From PALSA-555 sp035468285 (GTDB lineage Bacteria; Actinomycetota; Acidimicrobiia; IMCC26256; PALSA-555), in assembly GCA_035468285.1 (NCBI GenBank), contig DATISY010000076.1, positions 1-25,008 on the forward strand: DNA of 25,008 bases, read 5' to 3'. The translations under genes and the position numbers were made by a program. The notes under the pieces are model-generated. The model saw only the letters and a program-made list of their open reading frames with translations. It was not told the origin of the DNA and did not search any database. This document shows positions 7,489 to 15,000 of this stretch, in pieces. The stretch's first letter is position 1, and each line of letters starts with the position of its first letter.

Positions 7489-7512
7489 ATGACGGATTGC
7501 AGGCCACGATGA
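7489..7512 (+). CDS. 7-codon leader ORF overlapping the DUF72 start
   Basis: ATG 7489 is preceded by AGGAG (7475-7479) with a 9-base spacer, a good ribosome binding site. The ORF reads MTDCRPR and ends at TGA 7510-7512, which overlaps the ATG of the DUF72 gene (ATGA). The DUF72 ATG has no comparable site of its own, so ribosomes finishing this ORF may restart on it. The peptide itself may have no function. Confidence 0.4.
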   Translation: MTDCRPR

Positions 7513-8468
7513 GTGCCGCCGAGCCCCAGCCGCTCGGCCCGCGCCTCTGGCTCGGGGACCACGAGGTGCGCGTCGGCACGTGCTCGTGGACCGACCCGAC
7601 CTTGGTCAAGGAGACCGACTGGTACCCACGCAAGTCGATGAGCGCCGCACAGCGGCTGGCGTTCTACGCCGAGCACTTCCCGCTCGTCGAGGCCGACAGC
7701 ACCTACTACCGGCCGCCTTCCCGTGACCTCACCGCGGGCTGGGCATCCCGGTCGCCGGCGCACTTCGAGTTCGATATCAAGGCCTACTCCCTGTTCACGC
7801 ACCACCCGACGAGGCCGGAGACCCTGTGGCCTGATGTCCGCGCCGGGATCCGTCCCGAGTTCGCCGGGAAGCGCAACGCCTACGTCGAGCACCTCGACCC
7901 CGCGGCCGTCGGCGAGGCGTGGGCGCGGTTCGGGGACGGGTTGCAGCCGCTCGTGACCGCAGGGAAGCTCGGCACGGTCCTCTTCCAGTACCCGGAGTGG
8001 TTCACGCCCAAGCGAGCGAACCGTGACGAACTGGCGTGCCTCCCCGAGCACCTCCCGTCGACCCGGATCTGCGTCGAGTTCCGGTCACCCCGGTGGCTGG
8101 CCGAGGACGACCGCGATCGCACCCTGGACGTGTTGCGCGCCAACGGGCTCGCGCTGGTCGTGGTCGACGCGCCGCGGGCCGCCGGATTGCCGATGGTGCT
8201 CGCGGCGACGCGCGACGACGTGGCGGTGGTGCGGATGCACGGTCGGGCGGATGCCACCTGGAAGCAGCGCGGCGTGACCGCCGCCGAGCGCTTCAAGTAT
8301 CTCTATCGCCGCGACGAGCTGGAGCCGTGGGTCGACAACGTCGCCGCTTTGGCGCGCGACGCTGAGCAGGTCCATGTGCTGATGAACAACTGCTACCGGG
8401 ATTACGGGGTCCGCAACGCCGACGACATGCTGGAGCTCCTAGTCGAGCGCGGCGCCGTCCCCGCCTGA
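7509..8468 (+). CDS. DUF72 domain-containing protein
   Basis: A 319-residue protein of the DUF72 (YecE-like) family, a TIM-barrel fold of unknown reaction. Typical phrases are VGTCSWTDPT near 24-33, YPRKSMSAAQRLAFYAEHF near 41-59 and VEADSTYY near 61-69. Later come a KLGTVLFQYP segment, CVEFRSPRWL (Glu-Phe-Arg near 190), VRMHGRA, and a C-terminal NNCYRDYGVRNA. The full length matches the family. ATG 7509 is chosen because upstream in-frame extension enters non-conserved sequence shared with the divergent gene. Translation may be coupled to a short leader ORF. It is divergent from the membrane protein gene at 7358, with 150 bases between, and convergent with the hydroxyacid dehydrogenase downstream. 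Confidence 0.9.
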   Translation: MSAAEPQPLGPRLWLGDHEVRVGTCSWTDPTLVKETDWYPRKSMSAAQRLAFYAEHFPLVEADSTYYRPPSRDLTAGWASRSPAHFEFDIKAYSLFTHHPTRPETLWPDVRAGIRPEFAGKRNAYVEHLDPAAVGEAWARFGDGLQPLVTAGKLGTVLFQYPEWFTPKRANRDELACLPEHLPSTRICVEFRSPRWLAEDDRDRTLDVLRANGLALVVVDAPRAAGLPMVLAATRDDVAVVRMHGRADATWKQRGVTAAERFKYLYRRDELEPWVDNVAALARDAEQVHVLMNNCYRDYGVRNADDMLELLVERGAVPA

Positions 8469-8489
8469 GCCATTGCCCGATGCGGCACC

Positions 8490-8510
8490 ACCGCCCCGGT
8501 AGCGGGCGGT
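8490..8510. terminator. hairpin between convergent DUF72 and hydroxyacid dehydrogenase genes
   Basis: ACCGCCC (8490-8496) and GGGCGGT (8504-8510) form a perfect 7-bp stem with a 7-base loop in the 41-base gap between two convergent genes. It could end transcripts from both sides; no T-tract is present. Confidence 0.5.
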
Positions 8511-9556
8511 CAGTAGCCGCGCGTCATGTCCACTTCGTTGTCGAGTGGACGCCCGTCGAGGAACCGGGCGAGGTTCTCGCGGAACAGCTCGTGGAGGTTC
8601 ACGAAGAGCGCGGCGGGCGACGACGCCGAGTGCGGGGACAGGTAGAGGTTCGGCACGTCCCAGAGCGGGTTGTCGGCCGGCAGCGGCTCGACGCTGGCGA
8701 CGTCCAGCGCGGCGGCGCGCAGTGGCCCGTCGGCCAACGCGTCGATGAGCGCCGACTCGTCGACGAGGGAGCCTCGCCCGACGTTGCAGAAGAACGCGCC
8801 GGGCTTCATCGCCTGGAACGCATCCCGGTCCATGAGGCCAGTGGTCTCGGGGGTCTCGGGCACCGCGACGATCACCGCGTCGCACTCGGCGAGCATCGTC
8901 AGGAGCTCGTCGGGCGGGTAGAGAACGTCGACGTCGGGCGCGGTGGCGCCGGGGGTCGCGGACCGGCGGGTGGCGAGGACCCGGAGATCGAACGCCTGGG
9001 CGCGCGATGCGACGGCGCTGTTGATGGCGCCGAGCCCGATGAGCCCCAGGGTGCGGCCGGCGAGCTGCTGGCCGTACAGAGGCTCCCACTCGTGGCGACG
9101 TTGCGCGTCGTCGAGCTCACGGAACCGCTTCCAGTGCTGGAGGACGCGTGCCAGTGCGAACTCGGCGATCCCCACCGCGTTGGCGCCCGCCGCGGTAGTC
9201 AACCGGATCCCCGCCTCGGCCAGGCCCGCGGACTGCAGCTGCCCGGTCCCCGCACCGACCGCTTGGACCCACCGGAGGCGTGGCGCGACCGTCCCGACGT
9301 CGAACGGCAGATCGATGGCGAGCGCCACCTCGAGCTGGCCGAACGCGGCGCGCTGCGCGTCGGTCAGCGGCGGGGCGTCGGTACGCAGGTGATCGGCGCC
9401 CGGCTTCCCGCGTGCGCTGCGCAGCTGGTGCGGCTCGACGTAGGGCTCGACCACGACCTGGACGCGCGGATCGAGCCGCTCGAGACGGGCGAGCTCGGCC
9501 GCGAACGCGTCGGGGTCGCCGAACCACTCCGTGGGGTACAGCAGCCCCACGACCAC
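8510..9556 (-). CDS. D-isomer-specific 2-hydroxyacid dehydrogenase family protein
   Basis: About 348 residues. It interconverts a 2-hydroxyacid and a 2-oxoacid with NAD(P)H. The NAD-binding domain includes LIGLGAIN (172-179), where the usual last Gly of GxGxxG is Asn179. The catalytic set is intact: Arg261 in NVGRGSLVDE, Glu290 in LDVASVEPLP, and His309 in LSPHSASS. The Glu-His relay and NPLW phrase resemble glyoxylate/hydroxypyruvate reductases, but substrate is not fixed. Start GTG 9556 is chosen because GGAGG lies 8 bases upstream; GTG 9586 would add 10 residues and leave only 4 bases to the CoA transferase stop. Either way the two genes are tightly linked and probably one transcript. Confidence 0.88.
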   Translation of the reverse strand: MVVGLLYPTEWFGDPDAFAAELARLERLDPRVQVVVEPYVEPHQLRSARGKPGADHLRTDAPPLTDAQRAAFGQLEVALAIDLPFDVGTVAPRLRWVQAVGAGTGQLQSAGLAEAGIRLTTAAGANAVGIAEFALARVLQHWKRFRELDDAQRRHEWEPLYGQQLAGRTLGLIGLGAINSAVASRAQAFDLRVLATRRSATPGATAPDVDVLYPPDELLTMLAECDAVIVAVPETPETTGLMDRDAFQAMKPGAFFCNVGRGSLVDESALIDALADGPLRAAALDVASVEPLPADNPLWDVPNLYLSPHSASSPAALFVNLHELFRENLARFLDGRPLDNEVDMTRGY

Positions 9557-9590
9557 CGGTGAGCCCTCCGGCGGGGAGGCACGCACCGGC

Positions 9591-12005
9591 TCACCACCCC
9601 CAGGCGTAGGACTCGTCGGGCCAGCCGACGACCCCCTCGGCGCGCAGCCGATCCTGGTCCGCGGTCGAGATGCCCAGCTCTTCGAGCAGCGCGCGGGTGT
9701 GCTCCCCGACGCGGGGGGGCGGACCGAAGATCCGTCCCGGCGTGTCCGAGAACGAGATCGTCTCGCCAAACTGGCGGAGCCGGCCCATCAACGGATGCTC
9801 GTACTGGGTGACGAGGCCGAGCCGTTCGGCGTCGGCGTCGTAGAGCGCGAGGCGCCCGCCGTCGACGTCGACCGCGACCTCGTTCGGGACTCCGGCCTCA
9901 TCGAGGACATGCGACCACGTCACCGCAGTCTTCGTCGCGAACGCGGCCTCGAGTGCGGCGTCGATCGCGTCCGGGGCCGTCGCAGGGTCGACGCCGGTGC
10001 CGGCGAACAGCGAGGCCCGGTCCGCGTCGGTGACCGCGCACACCTGGATCCACCCGTCGTTCGTCTCGTAGAGGCGGTAGAACGGACCGAAGCCTTGCTG
10101 GTGGGCGTCGAGCTTGGGTCGGCGGCTCGGATTCCCGTCCCGGTCCAACAGCACGTCGGAGGCGAACACGGCTCCTCCGTCCATCAGGCTGGTCCAGAGC
10201 TCTTGGCCCTGGCCAGAGCGTCGTTGGTGGACCAGGGCGGCGAGGACACCGACGACGGACAGCATCGCGTTGCTCGCATCGCACATCCCATACCGGTAGT
10301 AGAGCGGCTGATGGCCGTGGCGCACCGCGCCGGCTTCGTGCTCGAGTCCTGCCGACGCCTGGTAGAGCGGATCGAGGCCCCCGAAATGTGACAGGGGACC
10401 CTCGAGTCCGTACGCGTACGTGTTGCAGTACACGACCGCGGGGTTGACGGCCCGGCAGGCGGCGTAGTCCAGTCCGAGCCGCGCCGCGGTGCCCTTCGTC
10501 ATGTTGTGGTGGACGACGTCCGCGCCGCGGACCAGCTCCAGCGCGAGCTGGAGCCCCTCGGGTTGCTTGACGTTGAGCGCGATGTCGCGCTTGCCGCGCT
10601 GGCAGCCAAAGAACGGCGTCGCGGCCATCCGCATCCCGTCGCCCGCGATCGGCTCGACCTTGATGACGTCCGCGCCGAGGTCGGCGAGAATCATCGGCCC
10701 GAACGGCCCGGCGAGGTACTGGCCGAAGTCGAGGACGCGGACCCCGTCGAGCGCCCGGCGGACCGCCACGGCCGCGGAGGGCGCGGCCGGGGGAGCCGCG
10801 ACGCGGCGCGACTCGGGGCGGCGGGCACCGGTCCCCAACGGGACGGGGGTGCCGCCACCGGTGATCGCAGTGATCTCGTCACCATCGAAGCCGAGACCGC
10901 CCCACACTGCGGCGTCGTGCTCGCCGACCCGCGGCTGCGGCCCCACGATTCGGCCTGGTGTCCCGAGCAGGTGGATCGGCACCCCGATCTGCGTGCACGG
11001 ACCGAGGTCGGGGTCCTCCAGCACGGCCACCATCCCATTGGCCTGCAGCTGGGGGTGCGCGAACTGGTCCTCGGGCTCGACCACGGCTTCGACGGCATGG
11101 TTGTTTTCGAGGAGTTCGGCGATGAGCTGGTCGCGGGGCCAGCGCAGGAACGCCTCCCGTCGCCGCTCGTTGAGGAGCAGCTGCTGCTCGAGCGGCAGCA
11201 GCCCAGCGAGGTCCGACGGTGGGGGGGCCTCCACCCCGAGGACCTCGTCGAGACTTTTGAGGGGGGTGAGCCCGCTCATGACCGAGATGTGGACGAACTC
11301 CCGGTTCGCGCACTCGAAAAGCATCCCTTGGTGGACACCGGGGGGATGCGTCTTCGCCATGAGCCCGTAGAACGCCGGGTCGGCGTGCTCGGCCTCCTGC
11401 CAGATCTGGGTCGTGTACAAGAACACGCCCTGCAGGAGACTCGTGCGGACGTGCTGGCCACGCCCGGTCGACTCGCGCGCCACGAGCGCGGCGAGAACGC
11501 CGCTGGCCACCAAGTAGATGGCGCCCATGCTCGGCACCGGCATCGCGAGGAAGATCGGTCCGGGCCGCCATCCTGGCTGTTCCCACTGCTGGCCCGACGC
11601 CGCCTGCACGAGCGCGTCGTAGCCGGGACGGTCGGCGTTGCGGTGCCCCTCGGGCCATCCCGGCACCGAGCAGTAGACCAGCCGGGGATTCACGGCGGCG
11701 CAGGCCCCAAAGCCCACACCGAGACGGTCGGCGACCCCGGGGCGGAACGACTCGACGACGACGTCGGCCGTCTCGACGAGGCGCAGGAACGCGGCGCGAC
11801 CGGCGTCGGACTTCAGGTCGACCTGCACGGCCCGCCGCGACCGCGTCCACACCTTGTAGCCGTCGTAGCGCCGGAACGGATCACCGCCCGGCGGCTCGAC
11901 CTTGATCGTGTCCGCGCCCTGCTCGGCGACGAGGAGGACACCGAGCGCACCGGCCGCACCCCACGTGAGGTCGAGCACCCGCAACCCCTCGAGCGCTCCC
12001 GGCAT
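9591..12005 (-). CDS. double-domain class III CoA transferase (CaiB/BaiF family)
   Basis: About 804 residues, two complete family III CoA-transferase domains in one chain. Domain 1 (about 5-390) begins LEGLRVLDLTWGAAG and has its catalytic aspartate at Asp130 in GYDALVQAASG. Domain 2 (about 418-800) begins LDGVRVLDFGQYLAGPFG and has Asp545 in GLDPLYQASAG. A Pro/Ala-rich linker (about 395-415) joins them. Both domains keep ADxIKVEP and the terminal GRIxGPxPRVGEH phrase. These enzymes move CoA between organic acids (formate/oxalate, carnitine, succinate and aromatic acids). Family members are usually single-domain interlocked dimers, so this fusion may mimic the dimer. Start ATG 12005 has AAGGA 8 bases upstream; ATG 12014 and 12032 are in-frame alternatives. 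The hydroxyacid dehydrogenase follows directly. Confidence 0.9.
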   Translation of the reverse strand: MPGALEGLRVLDLTWGAAGALGVLLVAEQGADTIKVEPPGGDPFRRYDGYKVWTRSRRAVQVDLKSDAGRAAFLRLVETADVVVESFRPGVADRLGVGFGACAAVNPRLVYCSVPGWPEGHRNADRPGYDALVQAASGQQWEQPGWRPGPIFLAMPVPSMGAIYLVASGVLAALVARESTGRGQHVRTSLLQGVFLYTTQIWQEAEHADPAFYGLMAKTHPPGVHQGMLFECANREFVHISVMSGLTPLKSLDEVLGVEAPPPSDLAGLLPLEQQLLLNERRREAFLRWPRDQLIAELLENNHAVEAVVEPEDQFAHPQLQANGMVAVLEDPDLGPCTQIGVPIHLLGTPGRIVGPQPRVGEHDAAVWGGLGFDGDEITAITGGGTPVPLGTGARRPESRRVAAPPAAPSAAVAVRRALDGVRVLDFGQYLAGPFGPMILADLGADVIKVEPIAGDGMRMAATPFFGCQRGKRDIALNVKQPEGLQLALELVRGADVVHHNMTKGTAARLGLDYAACRAVNPAVVYCNTYAYGLEGPLSHFGGLDPLYQASAGLEHEAGAVRHGHQPLYYRYGMCDASNAMLSVVGVLAALVHQRRSGQGQELWTSLMDGGAVFASDVLLDRDGNPSRRPKLDAHQQGFGPFYRLYETNDGWIQVCAVTDADRASLFAGTGVDPATAPDAIDAALEAAFATKTAVTWSHVLDEAGVPNEVAVDVDGGRLALYDADAERLGLVTQYEHPLMGRLRQFGETISFSDTPGRIFGPPPRVGEHTRALLEELGISTADQDRLRAEGVVGWPDESYAWGW

Positions 12006-12150
12006 GGGCCGCATCCTTGCACCACCGGACATCGTGGCGAGCCCGGGGTAGCCCCAGGTGGGCGGGGCTGTCACACGACGGCGCGACGGTGGCGGCGCCT
12101 CGGGAGCCGGGCTGACGGCACCCCCGTCCCGCCACCCACCGGAGGCAACG

Positions 12151-12540
12151 ATGGTCGACCCGTCCCCGTCCCGCACCGCCCGGGCCCGCCGTGTCGCCCA
12201 CCGCCTCGGCGTCGAGTTCCATCCCGACCTCGTCGACCTCGTTCCGCCCGTCTCGTGGGACGACATCCCGACCCGCGCCGAGGTCGACACGGCGCTCCGC
12301 ATCCGGGACGAGCACCTCGCCCGGCGCCTCCAGGCAATCCGCGACGCCCTCGCCGCTGCGCAGCAGGACGAGATCCGGCGCCGGGGGGCACGGAACTGGG
12401 CCGTCGCCGGTGGCCTCACCGCCGTGGCGCTCCTCGTCCGAGCCCTCCGCCGACGCTGTAGGTTCTTCGGGCGCGACCGCGACCACGGAGGCTCCAGTGC
12501 AGGTCAACGAGAAGCTCTACATCGGCGGCGAGTGGGTTGA
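12151..12540 (+). CDS. small hypothetical membrane-anchored protein
   Basis: A 129-residue protein, not recognised. The first 90 residues are polar and probably helical, with WDDIPTRAEVD near 31-41 and an Arg/Ala/Gln-rich stretch (about 50-78). One membrane segment (WAVAGGLTAVALLVRAL) lies near 83-99, followed by Arg-rich sequence. ATG 12151 has GGAGG 5 bases upstream, a good site. Its 3' end overlaps the start of the aldehyde dehydrogenase gene by 44 bases in another frame, which suggests translational coupling. The last 30 residues lie mostly within the overlap and look unconstrained, so the functional protein may effectively end after the membrane segment. Confidence 0.6.
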   Translation: MVDPSPSRTARARRVAHRLGVEFHPDLVDLVPPVSWDDIPTRAEVDTALRIRDEHLARRLQAIRDALAAAQQDEIRRRGARNWAVAGGLTAVALLVRALRRRCRFFGRDRDHGGSSAGQREALHRRRVG

Positions 12541-13942
12541 GCCCGAGACGTCCGCCACGATCGACGTCGTCTCCCCCCACACGGAGGAGGTCATCGGAAC
12601 CGTCCCCGACGCCACCCCGGCGGACATGGACCGCGCGGTCGCCGCGGCTCGCACGGCGTTCGACGAGGGCCCCTGGCCCCGGATGACGGCCGCGGAACGA
12701 GCCGAGGGCATCAAGCGCCTCTCGGGCGCGATCCAGTCCCGAGCCCAGGACCTCGCCGACATCATCTCCTCCGAGAACGGCTCACCGAAGTCGTGGTCGC
12801 TCATGGGCCAGGTGTTCTCAGCCACGATGGTCCTCGACACCTACGCCGGCATCGCCTCGGGCTACGGCTGGGAGGACCGGCGCACCGGGGCGCTCGGGTC
12901 ACCCGTCCTCGTCCGCCGCGCCCCCGTCGGGGTCGCCGCCGGGATCATCCCGTGGAACGTCCCGCTGTTCATCAGCGCGCTGAAGCTCGGCCCCGCGATG
13001 GCCGCGGGCTGCCCCATCGTGCTGAAGCCGGCGCCCGAGACCCCTCTCGACGGGTACCTGCTCGCCGAAGCGGTCGCCGAGGCTGACCTGCCGCCCGGGG
13101 TCATCAACATCGTCGCCGCCGGCCGGGAGACGGGCGAGCACCTCGTGCGCCACCCCGGCATCGACAAGGTCTCGTTCACCGGGTCGACCGCGGTCGGCAA
13201 GCACATCGGGGAGATCTGCGGCGGGATGCTGAAGCGCGTCACCCTCGAGCTCGGCGGCAAGTCCGCGGCGATCGTCCTCGACGACGTGAACCTCGACGAG
13301 GCGATGATGGGCAACCTCGTCATGTCGGGCCTCATGAACAACGGGCAGGTGTGCGGTGCGCAATCTCGCGTGCTGGTCTCGAAGCGCCGCTACCAAGACG
13401 TCGTGGACGCGCTCGGCGCCGCCGTCGGCGCCCTGAAGGTGGGTGACCCGCTCGACGAGGCCGTACAGGTCGGCCCGCTCGTCGCCGAACGCCAGCGGAC
13501 CCGGGTCGAGGGCTTCCTCGACGCGGGGAAGCAGGCCGGCGCCCGCGTCGTGGTGGGCGGCGGACGGCCGAGCGACCTGCCGACCGGCTGGTACGTGGAG
13601 CCGACCGTGTTCGCCGACGTCACCAACGACATGGAGATCGCCCGGGAGGAGATCTTCGGCCCGGTGCTCTCGGTGATCCCCTACGACGACGAGCGCCAAG
13701 CGATCGCGCTCGCTAACGACTCGGACTACGGGCTGTGCGGATCGGTGTGGACCGCCGACCCCGAGCACGGCGCGGCGGTCGCGGCACAGGTCCGCACGGG
13801 TGTGGTCGCCGTGAACTCGTCGATGATCCTCGACTTCAACGCCCCGTTCGGCGGGTTCAAGCAGTCAGGGATCGGTCGGGAGCTCGGTCCCGAGGGCATC
13901 GACCCGTACACCGAGTACCAGACGATCATCCTGCCTGCGTAG
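12497..13942 (+). CDS. aldehyde dehydrogenase family protein
   Basis: A 481-residue NAD(P)-dependent aldehyde dehydrogenase, full family length. The cofactor and catalytic motifs are PWNVP (Asn154), FTGSTAVGK near 227-235, ELGGKS (general base Glu251), and NNGQVCGAQSR with catalytic Cys286. EEIFGPV and the PFGGFKQSGIGRELG ending are present. It oxidises an aldehyde to its acid; the specific substrate is not deducible. Overall it resembles actinobacterial members often annotated as aldehyde or betaine-aldehyde dehydrogenase. GTG 12497 is chosen because GGAGG sits 5 bases upstream and the family N-terminus (KLYIGGEWV) starts right after. It overlaps the upstream small membrane protein gene by 44 bases. 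Confidence 0.93.
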   Translation: MQVNEKLYIGGEWVEPETSATIDVVSPHTEEVIGTVPDATPADMDRAVAAARTAFDEGPWPRMTAAERAEGIKRLSGAIQSRAQDLADIISSENGSPKSWSLMGQVFSATMVLDTYAGIASGYGWEDRRTGALGSPVLVRRAPVGVAAGIIPWNVPLFISALKLGPAMAAGCPIVLKPAPETPLDGYLLAEAVAEADLPPGVINIVAAGRETGEHLVRHPGIDKVSFTGSTAVGKHIGEICGGMLKRVTLELGGKSAAIVLDDVNLDEAMMGNLVMSGLMNNGQVCGAQSRVLVSKRRYQDVVDALGAAVGALKVGDPLDEAVQVGPLVAERQRTRVEGFLDAGKQAGARVVVGGGRPSDLPTGWYVEPTVFADVTNDMEIAREEIFGPVLSVIPYDDERQAIALANDSDYGLCGSVWTADPEHGAAVAAQVRTGVVAVNSSMILDFNAPFGGFKQSGIGRELGPEGIDPYTEYQTIILPA

Positions 13943-13944
13943 AG

Positions 13945-13968
13945 CGGACCCGCTCCGAGATGGGTCCG
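13945..13968. terminator. hairpin between aldehyde dehydrogenase and sigma factor genes
   Basis: CGGACCC (13945-13951) and GGGTCCG (13962-13968) form a perfect 7-bp stem with a 10-base loop in the 28-base gap between convergent genes. An alternative smaller hairpin GAGCGG/CCGCTC shares the left arm. This is a probable bidirectional terminator, without a T-run. Confidence 0.5.
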
Positions 13969-13970
13969 GC

Positions 13971-14921
13971 CTAGCTGGCGAGCGCTTCGCTGGCGTCGAC
14001 GCCCGCCATCGACGGGTGGCGGAGCTTCGAGAGGACGCGGGCTTCGATCTGACGCACCCGCTCGCGGGTCACGCCGATCTCCTTGCCGACTTCGGCGAGG
14101 TCGCGGGGCCCGCCGCCGTCGAGCCCGTAGCGGAGCTCCACGATGCGACGCTCCCGGTCGTCGAGGATGTCGAGCATGGTCTGCACGACATGGGCGCGGG
14201 CGTCACGGTTCGCGATCTCGTCCGCGAACGTCGAGTCCTCGTCGGCGATTGTGTCGCCTAAGAGGAGGTCGTCGCTGTCGCCGTCACCGATCGGTGCGTC
14301 GACGCTGGCCATGCGGGTCGGGAACCGGCGGACATCGCCGACGCGGGACGGGTCGACGCCGCTGGCGTCGGCGACCTCTTCGTCGGTGGCCTGTCGGCCC
14401 AGCCGGGCCTCGAGGTCGTCCGAGGTGCGCGCCACGAGCCGGTAGGTGTCCTCGGCGTGCGCGGGGAGGCGGATCAGCCGGGCGGTGTCGGCGTACCCGC
14501 GCGTGATGGCCTGCCGGATCCACCAAGTCGCGTACGTCGAGAACTTGAAGCCCTTGCGGAAGTCGAACTTCTCGACGGCGTGGAGCAGACCTAGGTTCCC
14601 GAGCTGGATGAGGTCACCGAGCGGCAACCCTGTGCTCTGGTACCGGCGGGCGATGGAGACGACCAACCGGAGGTTGGCGATGACGAACTCGTCCCGGGCC
14701 CGCTGCCCGGCGATGATGGCCTCGTGGGCGGCACGCCGTTGGGTCGGGGTGAGGCGCTCGCCCGATTCGAGTCGTTCGAGGCCGGCGAGACCGTCCATGA
14801 CGAGACGGCCCAAGCGGGCCTCGTCGTCTTTGGTCAGCAGGTCGTGCCGACCGATCGATTCCAGGTAGGCGCCAACGGCGTCCTGCTGGTCCGTGCTGCG
14901 CTTGCGGTTTCGGGTTGCCAT
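13971..14921 (-). CDS. group 2 sigma-70 RNA polymerase sigma factor
   Basis: A 316-residue sigma factor without region 1.1, so a non-essential group 2 (SigB/HrdB-like) type rather than the long primary factor. Region 1.2 begins at DAVGAYLESIG (14-24). Region 2 has ANLRLVVSIARRY (82-94), GDLIQLGNLGLLHAVEKFDF (102-121) and the DNA-melting and -10 helix FSTYATWWIRQAITR (127-141). Region 3 follows, with RLPAHAEDTY. Region 4 has ERRIVELRYGLDG (257-269) and the -35 helix VTRERVRQIEARVLSKLR (284-301). ATG 14921 is chosen for MATRNRK, with GGGAG 9 bases upstream; a longer in-frame start at 14984 would add 21 non-conserved residues. A 25-bp dyad lies 34-58 bases before the start. The methyltransferase gene upstream on the same strand ends 80 bases away. 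Confidence 0.92.
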   Translation of the reverse strand: MATRNRKRSTDQQDAVGAYLESIGRHDLLTKDDEARLGRLVMDGLAGLERLESGERLTPTQRRAAHEAIIAGQRARDEFVIANLRLVVSIARRYQSTGLPLGDLIQLGNLGLLHAVEKFDFRKGFKFSTYATWWIRQAITRGYADTARLIRLPAHAEDTYRLVARTSDDLEARLGRQATDEEVADASGVDPSRVGDVRRFPTRMASVDAPIGDGDSDDLLLGDTIADEDSTFADEIANRDARAHVVQTMLDILDDRERRIVELRYGLDGGGPRDLAEVGKEIGVTRERVRQIEARVLSKLRHPSMAGVDASEALAS

Positions 14922-14954
14922 GGTCTCTGTCTCCCGGGGGGGTTCGTATCTATC

Positions 14955-14979
14955 AACGTCCGCGGATGCCCCGGACGTT
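14955..14979. promoter_or_regulatory. 8-bp perfect dyad upstream of sigma factor gene
   Basis: AACGTCCG (14955-14962) and CGGACGTT (14972-14979) are perfect inverted repeats with a 9-base spacer, so half-site centres are 17 bp apart. It lies between the methyltransferase stop and the sigma factor start. It may be a repressor or activator operator, or a hairpin terminator for the methyltransferase mRNA. A possible -10 (TAGATA) lies just downstream on the minus strand. Confidence 0.4.
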
Positions 14980-15000
14980 CCCATGTGACGTCGGGCACAA

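Noticed and set aside
6639..8468. A 609-codon version of the DUF72 gene
   Set aside because: The extra 290 residues lie antisense to the dienelactone hydrolase and membrane protein genes and are unlike the family, which starts near 7509.
12044..12054. Small palindrome GGGGTAGCCCC between divergent genes
   Set aside because: A 4-bp stem in GC-rich DNA is expected by chance.
10506..12461. A 651-codon plus-strand frame
   Set aside because: It lies opposite the CoA transferase, whose domains are unmistakable; the frame is a GC-rich shadow.
14922..14984. Longer N-terminus for the sigma factor
   Set aside because: It lacks family resemblance and would cover the dyad and likely promoter; ATG 14921 has a ribosome binding site.
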